A stretch of DNA of 6,719 bases from Patescibacteria group bacterium (lineage in GTDB: Bacteria > Patescibacteriota > Minisyncoccia > Phycocordibacterales > UBA12079): NCBI GenBank assembly GCA_018821685.1, contig JAHJLO010000053.1:1-6719 (forward strand). The letters are read 5' to 3'. The translations under genes were made by a program, and so were the position numbers. This document shows, piece after piece, positions 1-5,754 of this stretch; within the stretch, counting starts at the first letter, position 1, and each line of letters begins with the position of its first letter. The notes under the pieces are model-generated. The model was not told the DNA's origin. It made no database searches and worked only from the letters and a program-made list of their open reading frames with translations.

Positions 1-58
1 CTTGAGACATTTCTATTCTAGAAAGCTCAGCTAATTTTTCGATATCTTTAAGTTCCAT
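1..58 (-). CDS. gatC: Asp-tRNA(Asn)/Glu-tRNA(Gln) amidotransferase subunit C, N-terminal fragment (runs off the window)
   Basis: Reading from the ATG at 58 down to the window edge gives 19 codons, MELKDIEKLAELSRIEMSQ. This matches the start of GatC, whose N-terminal helix typically reads like 'eeVekLAkLArIelse'. GatC is the small subunit that holds GatA and GatB together in the cytoplasmic GatCAB complex, which converts Glu-tRNA(Gln) or Asp-tRNA(Asn) to Gln-tRNA or Asn-tRNA. No Shine-Dalgarno precedes the ATG, and a TATACT -10-like box lies only 7 nt upstream, so the message may be leaderless. It is transcribed divergently from the small membrane gene at 178. The remainder, and probably gatA and gatB, would lie outside the window. 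The assignment rests on a short but characteristic stretch; a chance ORF cannot be fully excluded. Confidence 0.72.
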   Translation of the reverse strand, partial: MELKDIEKLAELSRIEMSQ

Positions 59-65
59 AAGAATT

Positions 66-94
66 AGTATAAACGAAAGAAAGAAAAGTATAAA
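66..94 (-). promoter_or_regulatory. Possible gatC promoter (leaderless)
   Basis: On the minus strand a -10-like TATACT (71 to 66) lies 7 nt before the gatC ATG, with a weak TTTATA (94 to 89) 17 nt upstream in the -35 position. If used, transcription would begin at or within a base or two of the start codon. A second TATACT at 92 to 87 is an alternative that would give a leader of about 25 nt. AT-rich sequence produces such boxes easily, so this is tentative. Confidence 0.35.
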
Positions 95-97
95 GGC

Positions 98-126
98 TTG
101 ACCTAAAAAACAAACTAGTGTTTAAT
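98..126 (+). promoter_or_regulatory. Sigma-70-type promoter for the small membrane protein gene
   Basis: TTGACC (98-103) and TTTAAT (121-126) are separated by exactly 17 bp; each matches its consensus hexamer in five of six positions. The expected transcription start is near 133, about 45 nt before the ATG at 178. A GTG at 118 that would extend the ORF upstream lies before this start point, which argues against its use. Confidence 0.6.
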
Positions 127-166
127 TGGATTAGAAAAAATCAAAAATTCTTAACAAAAAAACATG

Positions 167-171
167 AGGAG
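167..171 (+). promoter_or_regulatory. Shine-Dalgarno AGGAG that fixes the start at 178
   Basis: AGGAG sits 6 nt before the ATG at 178, an ideal spacing. It is the only convincing Shine-Dalgarno before any gene start in this window, and it decides for the 58-residue form of the small membrane protein over the GTG-initiated 78-residue form starting at 118. Confidence 0.75.
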
Positions 172-177
172 AGAAAA

Positions 178-354
178 ATGAGAGATTGTATGTTATCTAA
201 TTATCCCAAAATGAGTTTACTTTCAATAGCCCTGATTGCTATTGGTATGGGTCTTGCCTTGATAGCACATAAAATACTATTAGGCGTTTTTATTTCCGGA
301 ATAGGATTTTTAATATTTTTTGTTGTTTTTAAAAAATTTATAACAAAAAATTAA
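178..354 (+). CDS. Small two-helix membrane protein of unknown function (58 aa)
   Basis: I do not recognise a family. The 58-residue product has a short polar N-terminus (MRDCMLSNYPK), then two hydrophobic stretches at about residues 13-31 and 34-52 separated by a short turn (AHK), and ends with the basic tail KKFITKN. It is probably an integral inner-membrane hairpin protein. Its basic tail favours both ends in the cytoplasm, though this topology is inference. It is the only plus-strand gene here and forms a complete transcription unit: a promoter at 98-126, AGGAG at 167-171, and a strong terminator at 412-443. An in-frame GTG at 118 would add 20 residues but lies upstream of the predicted transcription start. 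The control signals make it more credible than a typical short ORF. Small toxin-like or stress membrane peptides have this general shape, but nothing specific supports such a role. Confidence 0.62.
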   Translation: MRDCMLSNYPKMSLLSIALIAIGMGLALIAHKILLGVFISGIGFLIFFVVFKKFITKN

Positions 355-411
355 AAACCTAGAGGAAAAATACATCATTCAAGCCATTGATGAAATTGGA
401 TATTTTACCCG

Positions 412-443
412 AAACGGATTAGCGCAGGCTAATCCGTTTTTTT
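412..443 (+). terminator. Rho-independent terminator of the small membrane protein gene
   Basis: A perfect 12-bp stem (AAACGGATTAGC at 412-423 with its complement at 428-439) closes a GCAG tetraloop, and the T-run spans 437-443. This is a classic plus-strand terminator 58 nt after the TAA at 352-354. On the minus strand the hairpin is present, but the sequence after it (CGGGTAAAATA) lacks a T-run, so it is a poor terminator for ligA. Confidence 0.88.
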
Positions 444-458
444 GTGTTTTGCCTGCCC

Positions 459-480
459 GTACACTTTTTCAAAAGTGTAC
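459..480. repeat. Perfect inverted repeat downstream of ligA
   Basis: GTACACTTTT (459-468), a two-base centre TC, and AAAAGTGTAC (471-480) form a perfect inverted repeat. As RNA it would fold as about 9 bp with a four-base loop. Neither strand has a T-run after it, so it is not a standard terminator. It lies 38 nt beyond the ligA stop and could cap the ligA 3' end or be a protein-binding or dispersed repeat. Confidence 0.6.
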
Positions 481-518
481 TAGGTTTGATAGTCTTTGTG
501 TTCCTGTGTTTTGTATTT

Positions 519-2543
519 TTACCCGATTAGTTTCAAAAATTCTTTTTCACCCAAAATATCTATCCCCAAATCAACAGCTTTCTCATATTTCGATCCTGGG
601 TTTTCTCCAGCGACAACATAATCAATATTTTTAGAAACCGAACTTGAAACACTTCCGCCTAATGAGCGGATTTTTTCTTTTGCTTCGTCGCGACCCATTA
701 TTTCCATTGTTCCGGTCAAAACAAATTTCTTCCCTTCTAATTTCAAAGATGTAGGTTTCGGAGACCTAAATTCTTTTATTTTTACTTCTTTTAAAAGACG
801 ACGTAGTAGAAGTCGGTTGTTTGTATCTTTAAACCAATCGTAGATAGATTTCGCAACGACATCCCCAATCCCGTAGACATTTTCTAATTCTTCGAGACTA
901 GCATTTTGTATTTTTTCCAGAGAACCAAAGTGGTTAGCTAGATCGATAGTTGTTTCCTCCCCCACCTGATCGATAGAAAGCCCGACCAAAAACTTTGCTA
1001 ACTCAATCTCACGTGAATTTTCGATGGCCTCTAATAAATTATCGACAGACTTTTCTGCAAACCTGGGCAACAACAACAAATCCCCTTTTTTTAGAGAAAA
1101 AATATCGTCATAGGAAGAAATGAGATTTTCTTCCAATAAAACATCAACAATACTTGCGCCCATACCATCTATGTTAAACGCTTTTTTTGAAACAAAATGT
1201 TGAAATTTTCTTTTCTGTTGTTCAAAAGAATTTTTATTTACACAACGATATGCCACCTGTCCTGGAATTTTTTCAATAGTCCCATCCCCTCCGCAAGCCT
1301 CAACTTTTGAGGGAAACTTAAAGTTTTTTTCTTTGCCAGTTCTCATTTCTTTTAATACAGAAACTATTTGAGGAATAACATCACCAGCTTTTTGTAAAAT
1401 TACAGTATCACCAATTCTCACATCCAACCTTTTTATTTCATCTTCATTATGCAAAGTTGCCCTAGAAACAATAGAGCCAGCTACAGAGACAGGCGTTAAA
1501 TGCGCCACAGGCGTCAAAACTCCAGTCCTACCTACCTGCAAGACAATATCTTCAACAACGGTCGTAACCTGTTCAGCCGGAAATTTAAACGCAATTCCAA
1601 AGCGAGGAGCTTTACCTGTATATCCTAAAACATCCTGTAATTCTTTTTCATTTACCTTCACAACAACGCCATCAATCCAGTAATCCTCTTTGTCTTTTTT
1701 CGTTTGCCACTCTTTCCAATAAACTATAACTTCGTTTATGTTTTTACAATGTCGAAAATTTTTATTAGCCTTTAGTCCTAAACTTGCTAACATTTCTAAT
1801 TCAGCAAACTGACTATCTGGCTCACCCCCTTCCATTCGAGCAATGTCATAAACAAAAACATCCAGTTTCCTTTCTGCAACAACTTTTGGATCAAGCTGAC
1901 GCAAAGTTCCTGCTGCTAAATTTCGAGGATTAGCATACAAAGGTTCTTTTGTTTTTTCCCTCTTCTTATTTATTATCTCAAAATTTTTCTTACCTATCCA
2001 AACTTCTCCTTCAACAATCAAATCGATATCTTTATTTAATCTTAGAGGAATGGAGTCTATGGTTTTAATATTATTTGTTACATCTTCCCCTACTTTTCCA
2101 TCACCACGAGTAGCTGCTGTTTTTAAAATTCCTTTTTCATAATCCAAAACGATCTTCAGTCCATCAATTTTAAGTTCACAGGTATAAGTTGGTTTTAATT
2201 TAGAATTTGAATTTTTAATTTCTTTAGCTAAAAATCTTTTTACTCGAGAATCAAATTCAAATAAATCTTCTTCTGTAAAGGCATCATTAAAAGACCATTG
2301 TTGAATTTTGTGAGTAATTTTTTTAAAAGAATCCAGAGGTTTTCCTTCAACTCTTTGGGAAGGAGAATCAGGTGTGATTAATTCTGGGTATTGTTGTTCA
2401 ATTTTAAAAAGCTCATCTTTCAATGAGTCCAAGGCTTCATCTGATATTTCCTGCCTGTCTTCAACATGGTAGAGATAACGATGATAGTTAACTGTCTCTT
2501 TTAATTTATTTAACCTATCTACAATATCCGGTGTCGGTTTCAT
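519..2543 (-). CDS. ligA: NAD+-dependent DNA ligase LigA
   Basis: Seals 5'-phosphate/3'-hydroxyl nicks in replication and repair, using NAD+ to adenylate itself. At 674 residues it has the usual full length. Domains in order: Ia (about 1-70, with YLYH at 23-26 and ISDEALD at 33-39); adenylation domain with KIDG 125-128 (nucleophile Lys125), TRGDG 145-149, EGE 178-180, DGVVVKV 291-297 and AFKFPAE 318-324; OB fold (about 335-395, from QVGRTGV); zinc-finger region 412-440; HhH domain (about 445-595); and BRCT (about 599-674, with LTGTM 609-613). Two oddities: the zinc finger keeps only Cys417 and Cys434 (the other two positions are Val414 and Ser439), and the domain Ia residue equivalent to E. 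coli Tyr35 is Leu38. All catalytic motifs are intact, so an active enzyme is expected. It is the last gene of the pilD operon, 23 nt after the PilX-like gene, with no clear Shine-Dalgarno. Confidence 0.97.
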   Translation of the reverse strand: MKPTPDIVDRLNKLKETVNYHRYLYHVEDRQEISDEALDSLKDELFKIEQQYPELITPDSPSQRVEGKPLDSFKKITHKIQQWSFNDAFTEEDLFEFDSRVKRFLAKEIKNSNSKLKPTYTCELKIDGLKIVLDYEKGILKTAATRGDGKVGEDVTNNIKTIDSIPLRLNKDIDLIVEGEVWIGKKNFEIINKKREKTKEPLYANPRNLAAGTLRQLDPKVVAERKLDVFVYDIARMEGGEPDSQFAELEMLASLGLKANKNFRHCKNINEVIVYWKEWQTKKDKEDYWIDGVVVKVNEKELQDVLGYTGKAPRFGIAFKFPAEQVTTVVEDIVLQVGRTGVLTPVAHLTPVSVAGSIVSRATLHNEDEIKRLDVRIGDTVILQKAGDVIPQIVSVLKEMRTGKEKNFKFPSKVEACGGDGTIEKIPGQVAYRCVNKNSFEQQKRKFQHFVSKKAFNIDGMGASIVDVLLEENLISSYDDIFSLKKGDLLLLPRFAEKSVDNLLEAIENSREIELAKFLVGLSIDQVGEETTIDLANHFGSLEKIQNASLEELENVYGIGDVVAKSIYDWFKDTNNRLLLRRLLKEVKIKEFRSPKPTSLKLEGKKFVLTGTMEIMGRDEAKEKIRSLGGSVSSSVSKNIDYVVAGENPGSKYEKAVDLGIDILGEKEFLKLIG

Positions 2544-2566
2544 ATATAAATGTAAACTCTAGATTT

Positions 2567-3136
2567 CTAATAATTTGCACGAATAGCTCTCTCAACTCTT
2601 CTTGGGTTGTTAACATCACAAGTATTATATCCTCTTGATTCAATCTGAGTTGTATAAATTCCAGGAGATACATTTTCTTTAACCACATAAATAACAGCGC
2701 AGTCATCTCTTGAAGAGTCATCAGGATATAAATCAAAACTGAAACTTGTCTCGCCTTTAGTAGAGCTAATTGGGTTCCAATCCCATTCTGGCAAAGAAGT
2801 TACATCTTGATCGCTACAATAAATATTAGAAGGTTCGACAGAAGATGTTGATGTAGCGAAAGGGTTATGTCTCAAATCCCAGTATAAAGCACACTCTAGA
2901 CCGCTGTCAGCTGCATAAAAAGCATATTGTGATTCTTTTCCTCCAGAAGATAGCATAAGTTCTTTAACTGAAATTGTAAAAATTGAAGCTCCAATGAGTG
3001 TAAAAACAGAAGCCAGCAAAACCGCGATAAGGAGAACAAATCCTTTATTCCTTGGCCTTTCCAGATGTTGTCTTTCAGACGACATGAACGAAAAAAGACT
3101 TTTATTATTTTTTTGTTTTCTCGTTTTATAAATCAT
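2567..3136 (-). CDS. PilX-like minor pilin (prepilin-type N-terminus without Glu5)
   Basis: A secreted minor pilin-like protein of 189 residues. A basic leader ends RNKG|F (Gly32/Phe33), followed by a hydrophobic helix (FVLLIAVLLASVFTLIGA) and the motif FYAADSGLECAL (73-84), as in the PilX N-terminal family. Mature position 5 is Ile rather than Glu, as in PilX/GspK-type tip subunits. The globular part has Cys82, 107, 146 and 173, an even number compatible with disulfides. In type II secretion the GspK equivalent caps the pseudopilus tip; that this one caps a pilus is inference. The chosen ATG follows the TAG of the PilV-like gene after one base, suggesting translational coupling. An internal ATG at 3085 would give a 15-residue leader instead of 32 and is a real alternative. 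Neither has a Shine-Dalgarno. A still longer in-frame start at 3223 would overlap the PilV-like gene and is unlikely. Confidence 0.82.
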   Translation of the reverse strand: MIYKTRKQKNNKSLFSFMSSERQHLERPRNKGFVLLIAVLLASVFTLIGASIFTISVKELMLSSGGKESQYAFYAADSGLECALYWDLRHNPFATSTSSVEPSNIYCSDQDVTSLPEWDWNPISSTKGETSFSFDLYPDDSSRDDCAVIYVVKENVSPGIYTTQIESRGYNTCDVNNPRRVERAIRANY

Positions 3137-3137
3137 A

Positions 3138-3644
3138 CTAATTAAGTCTAAACAAACTTTCTCTAATTTTATAGTTTTTAGTATCGTTATCCCACAAAAT
3201 TTCAACTTCAACGTAAGCTTCATCTAAATTACTACCGATTCTATGGTAAACCCTCACCTTTCGGCGAAAGTCAGTCTCCTCCCACTCAGAATTATAACCG
3301 TATAGACCATCAGCTGATTTGCGTAAAAGAGGACATTCTGTACCACAAAGAGAAATACTGCTAGTGGTTACGTCAACCTGACAATAAACACCGATACAAT
3401 CATACAGTGTTCCTATCCACGCGGAATCTGATAAAATATTAGCATCTCTAACACCTCTCATATATTCAACAGCATCTTGAGCTAAATAGAAAGAAACAAT
3501 TTGGTTTTTTGCGAAACGAGAAGATCTTAACCCTTGAGTTGCCATGGATAAAGGTCCGGTAATAGCAATAAGCAAAACACTTATAGCAACCATCGCCTCT
3601 ATTAAAGTAAAACCTTTGTTTTTTGTTATTTTATTCAAAAACAT
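3138..3644 (-). CDS. PilV-like minor pilin (prepilin)
   Basis: A 168-residue prepilin. The 11-residue basic leader MFLNKITKNKG precedes FTLIEAMVAISVLLIAITGP, with Glu16 at mature position 5, the residue that PilD-processed pilins use for assembly. The helix continues to QDAVEYMRGVRDANI (56-70), where AxEYMRxxRD is typical of PilV/GspI-like minor pilins with an extended N-terminal helix. The soluble part contains Cys83, 88, 100 and 104 in two close pairs. It should be cleaved by the PilD encoded upstream and act in pilus initiation or at the tip. It starts 15 nt after the PilW-like stop, and the upstream sequence (TTTAAAAAAT) is A/T-rich without Shine-Dalgarno. The PilV name rests on the N-terminal pattern and operon position, since minor-pilin C-termini diverge quickly; GspI-like would describe it equally well. 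Confidence 0.85.
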   Translation of the reverse strand: MFLNKITKNKGFTLIEAMVAISVLLIAITGPLSMATQGLRSSRFAKNQIVSFYLAQDAVEYMRGVRDANILSDSAWIGTLYDCIGVYCQVDVTTSSISLCGTECPLLRKSADGLYGYNSEWEETDFRRKVRVYHRIGSNLDEAYVEVEILWDNDTKNYKIRESLFRLN

Positions 3645-3659
3645 ATTTTTTAAATTAGT

Positions 3660-4211
3660 TTACAAGTCCAGTCTCCTTTGAGTAACAGTTGTCTGCAAAT
3701 CAAACTCTAGTTTATCTTTTACCCTGTCTCCTTTGTATCCTCTAACGATAATAATAACTCTCGGTTGAATGAAATCAGAAGAAGAAGACCCTAAGACATA
3801 AAAGGTTAAATTATAAATAACGGTGTCCTGAGCGGTAATGCTATTAAACGATCCACCTGCAACTGATTTTTGAATAACACCTCCATCTAACCGATAAACA
3901 ATGCTTTCTCCATTTTTAGAAGTAAAATATATAGAATCACTTCCCACCGAGCAATCACCTCCAGTGAGAAAACCACAATTATAATCGTATCCAACCCTTA
4001 TTTCCTTAGACATCCCTTCCATTGCTAAATTTATATTATTAACAACAACTTTTAAAGATTGGGATTTCTTGTTGGCTGAAATCATGTTAAGCAAAGATCC
4101 TATTCCTACCGTCATAACAACACTAAAAAGAGCAACAGATATAATAACCTCAATCAAAGCAAACCCCTTCTTGCTTTCTTTTATTCTTTTATCAAAATTA
4201 AATAAAAACAT
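3660..4211 (-). CDS. GspJ/PilW-like minor pilin (prepilin)
   Basis: A 183-residue prepilin. The leader MFLFNFDKRIKESKKG (1-16) is followed by FALIEVIISVALFSVVMTVG with Glu21 at mature position 5. The stretch VNNINLAMEGMSKEIRVG (57-74) resembles the segment after the helix in PilW/GspJ proteins, where a conserved 'l..m.reir' is usual. The C-terminus ends in beta-like sequence and TTVTQRRLDL. Two cysteines (79 and 87) bracket a short loop and may form a disulfide. PilD should process it, and it should work with the GspH-, PilV- and PilX-like proteins of the same operon as a pilus-priming complex. There is 15 nt on each side to its neighbours and no Shine-Dalgarno; the start context (TTTTAAAAAATG) closely resembles that of the PilV-like gene. 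Pilin identity is firm; the exact subfamily is inference. Confidence 0.85.
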   Translation of the reverse strand: MFLFNFDKRIKESKKGFALIEVIISVALFSVVMTVGIGSLLNMISANKKSQSLKVVVNNINLAMEGMSKEIRVGYDYNCGFLTGGDCSVGSDSIYFTSKNGESIVYRLDGGVIQKSVAGGSFNSITAQDTVIYNLTFYVLGSSSSDFIQPRVIIIVRGYKGDRVKDKLEFDLQTTVTQRRLDL

Positions 4212-4226
4212 TTTTTAAAATTAAAC

Positions 4227-4892
4227 TTACTGACTAGATGTCTCGACAGAGATAAATCCAGTGACTCCTACAACAATAATTTTATCAGAAACATTCTCGC
4301 TAGGAGAACCCACATAAATCTTTGCGATACCGCATTCAGTCTCGATACCAACACCACAAAGGGTTGGTACCATAGTTTTGATTACGGCATCAGGTTCAGG
4401 TCTTACAAAAGTTATTTGTAATTGTTCAAGACTAGAAGTCTCGGGACTAGAACAGCCACCATCAACACAAAGGTATTTTATTTGATTGCCCCTCTTCATA
4501 GTATAAACTTCAACAATTTCAGCTGATCCGCTATAAAATCTATCGTTATTGGTATCAGCAAATAAAATAAAGGAAGTCGGATTAGCTTTGTTAAAATAAA
4601 CACCGTAACCAGTATTAAAAGTTGATCCCCCAGCTCCAGTACTAGCGGCACGAACGTTTATACCAAAAAATTGTGCTTGTCTCACCGCCAAAGCAATTTC
4701 GTAAGCAAGATTTTCCAAAGCGACACCTCCACTAAAAGTATTGTGATTAAAAAGCGTAATCCCTGTTATTAATGTTACGATTGCCATAACAACCATTAAC
4801 TCAATAAGCGAAAAACCGCCACTAGTTTTTAGTGAAGAATTTTGCAAAGCAAAATTCTTTTGTTTATTTGTTTTTTTAAATAAATTAAACAT
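4227..4892 (-). CDS. GspH/FimT-like minor pilin (prepilin)
   Basis: A 221-residue prepilin, the largest pilin here. A 26-residue leader ending TSGG|F is followed by FSLIELMVVMAIVTLITGIT with Glu31 at mature position 5. The region ALENLAYEIALAVRQAQFFG (58-77) matches the GspH/FimT pattern after the helix, and FADTNNDRFYSGSAEIVEVY (111-130) resembles the calcium-site-like 'F.D.n.dg' segment of that family. Four cysteines (142, 147, 179 and 187) could form two disulfides. In characterised systems GspH/FimU-type subunits sit at the pseudopilus or pilus tip complex. The start follows the pilD stop by 4 nt (TAA-TTAG-ATG). The leader is longer than the others, and part of it is encoded by a perfect hairpin at 4835-4859. 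No Shine-Dalgarno is visible. Confidence 0.88.
   Translation of the reverse strand: MFNLFKKTNKQKNFALQNSSLKTSGGFSLIELMVVMAIVTLITGITLFNHNTFSGGVALENLAYEIALAVRQAQFFGINVRAASTGAGGSTFNTGYGVYFNKANPTSFILFADTNNDRFYSGSAEIVEVYTMKRGNQIKYLCVDGGCSSPETSSLEQLQITFVRPEPDAVIKTMVPTLCGVGIETECGIAKIYVGSPSENVSDKIIVVGVTGFISVETSSQ
4835..4859. repeat. Perfect 11-bp hairpin inside the leader-peptide codons of the GspH-like gene
   Basis: AAGAATTTTGC (4835-4845) and GCAAAATTCTT (4849-4859) are perfectly complementary around a three-base loop. In the mRNA this hairpin begins about 33 nt after the start codon and encodes residues 12-20 (KNFALQNSS), the surplus part of a leader that is longer than in the two following prepilin genes. 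There is no T-run of terminator length. Confidence 0.65.
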
Positions 4893-4896
4893 CTAA

Positions 4897-5724
4897 TTAC
4901 AATAAGAATAATTTTAATCCCAGAACATCCCAATTAAAAAAGAAAACCAGCAACATTCCTATAATTAAAAAAGGGGCAAAAGGAACCTCACTCTTAATTG
5001 TAAAATTATCTCTTACAAAAGACAACGTTTGTAACTTTGATAACAATATAAGAGAAACACCAAAAATAGAACCAATCCAAAAAGCAAGAGCGACAGAAGA
5101 AATACCATCAATCAAACCCATAAACCAACCTATACCCAAAGCCAACTTAGCATCCCCAAAACCAATCCATTCTCCCTTAGAAACTAACCAAAGAAAGGCG
5201 AAAGGAGTCGCTAAAATAGGACCAGCTAATAAATCTATCCAATTAAAGGAAATCATACTATTAATTAAAACGGTAACAAAAGCTAAACCAGCAAACAAAA
5301 AAGACAATCCATCAGGAATAATTTTATGTTTAATATCGTAAACAGTAATTACAATTAAAATACTAAAAATCGTCAGTAGATACAGCAAACTCGCAATTTG
5401 AAAACTCTGAAGATTCTGGATTAAAGAAAGACTTTTTCCATTAACAACATAGAAAGTTGCTAAAAAAATCAACCCCGTGAGTAATTCAACGATAGCATAC
5501 TGCCAAGAAATTTTAGACTTACAACTACAACACTTACCTTTTTGAAACAAAAAACTAAGCACAGGAATTAATTCATACCAAGAAAGATTTTTTTTACAGG
5601 ACATACACGAAGATCGCCCCACCAACGATTTCAACTTAAGATTATTACCATACCGAAAAATAACAACGTTTAAAAAACTACCGATTACTGTTCCAAAGAT
5701 AAAAATAAGTGTTGCAAAATACAT
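4897..5724 (-). CDS. pilD: Type IV prepilin peptidase (leader peptidase/N-methyltransferase)
   Basis: An inner-membrane aspartyl protease (family A24) that removes the leader of prepilins after Gly and, in full-length forms, methylates the new N-terminal Phe. The 275-residue protein has the complete bifunctional layout: N-terminal helix with GSFLNVVIFR (15-24); a cytoplasmic domain with two CxxC pairs (Cys40/43 and Cys65/68) around SWYELIPVLSFL; then several membrane helices. The catalytic aspartates are Asp130 in YDIKHKIIPD and Asp191 in the GFGD motif (188-191). The C-terminal VPFAPFL (247-253) is also typical. Substrates are at hand: PilA and four minor pilins in this window have matching G|F sites. 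It heads the operon, has an extended -10 promoter, and its ATG has no Shine-Dalgarno in a short predicted leader. Confidence 0.96.
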   Translation of the reverse strand: MYFATLIFIFGTVIGSFLNVVIFRYGNNLKLKSLVGRSSCMSCKKNLSWYELIPVLSFLFQKGKCCSCKSKISWQYAIVELLTGLIFLATFYVVNGKSLSLIQNLQSFQIASLLYLLTIFSILIVITVYDIKHKIIPDGLSFLFAGLAFVTVLINSMISFNWIDLLAGPILATPFAFLWLVSKGEWIGFGDAKLALGIGWFMGLIDGISSVALAFWIGSIFGVSLILLSKLQTLSFVRDNFTIKSEVPFAPFLIIGMLLVFFFNWDVLGLKLFLL

Positions 5725-5734
5725 GATTAATTTG

Positions 5735-5748
5735 AATTAACGTTAATT
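5735..5748. promoter_or_regulatory. Palindrome at the pilD promoter/start (possible operator)
   Basis: AATTAACGTTAATT is a perfect 14-bp palindrome ending inside the -10 box and covering the predicted transcription start. A second inverted repeat, TAAGTT-A-AACTTA, lies at 5759-5771 near the -35 position. A repressor site is plausible, but the A/T composition makes chance palindromes common. Confidence 0.4.
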
Positions 5749-5754
5749 ATAACA
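5746..5754 (-). promoter_or_regulatory. pilD: Extended -10 promoter of the pilD-ligA operon
   Basis: On the minus strand TGTTATAAT is a perfect extended -10 element (TGn-TATAAT), 21 nt before the pilD ATG. The hexamer 17 bp upstream (TTATAA, 5774 to 5769) is a poor -35, as is usual for extended -10 promoters. Transcription would start about 14 nt before the ATG, leaving a leader without a Shine-Dalgarno. Confidence 0.6.

Larger units (their letters stand above)
355..518. other. Non-coding stretch between convergent genes
   Basis: This stretch separates the plus-strand small gene from the convergent end of ligA. It holds the terminator at 412-443 and a separate palindrome at 459-480. I see no credible gene: the 10-codon ATG ORF at 390-422 has no ribosome binding site and ends inside the terminator stem. 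Confidence 0.6.

Noticed and set aside
118..177. GTG-initiated N-terminal extension of the small membrane protein
   Set aside because: The GTG overlaps the region between the -35 and -10 boxes and lies upstream of the predicted transcription start; the ATG at 178 has an ideal AGGAG.
390..422. Ten-codon ORF MKLDILPETD ending within the terminator stem, considered as an attenuator leader peptide
   Set aside because: No Shine-Dalgarno, no run of regulatory codons, and no gene downstream on the plus strand to attenuate.
401..530. Similarity between TATTTTACCCGAAACGGATTAG (split: 401-411 and 412-422) and the ligA end at 514-530, considered as a duplication of the ligA terminus
   Set aside because: The match is short, AT-rich and needs a 5-bp gap; it is not enough to claim a duplication.
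449..634. 61-codon plus-strand ORF overlapping the 3' end of ligA
   Set aside because: It runs antisense through the conserved BRCT region, has no ribosome binding site and resembles no protein; it is a shadow of ligA.
2515..2736. 73-codon minus-strand ORF across the pilX-ligA junction
   Set aside because: It lies in another frame over the end of the PilX-like gene and the start of ligA, both well supported; composition is not protein-like.
3137..3223. Longer start for the PilX-like gene at 3223
   Set aside because: It would overlap the conserved C-terminal coding part of the PilV-like gene by over 80 nt and extend the prepilin leader to 61 residues.
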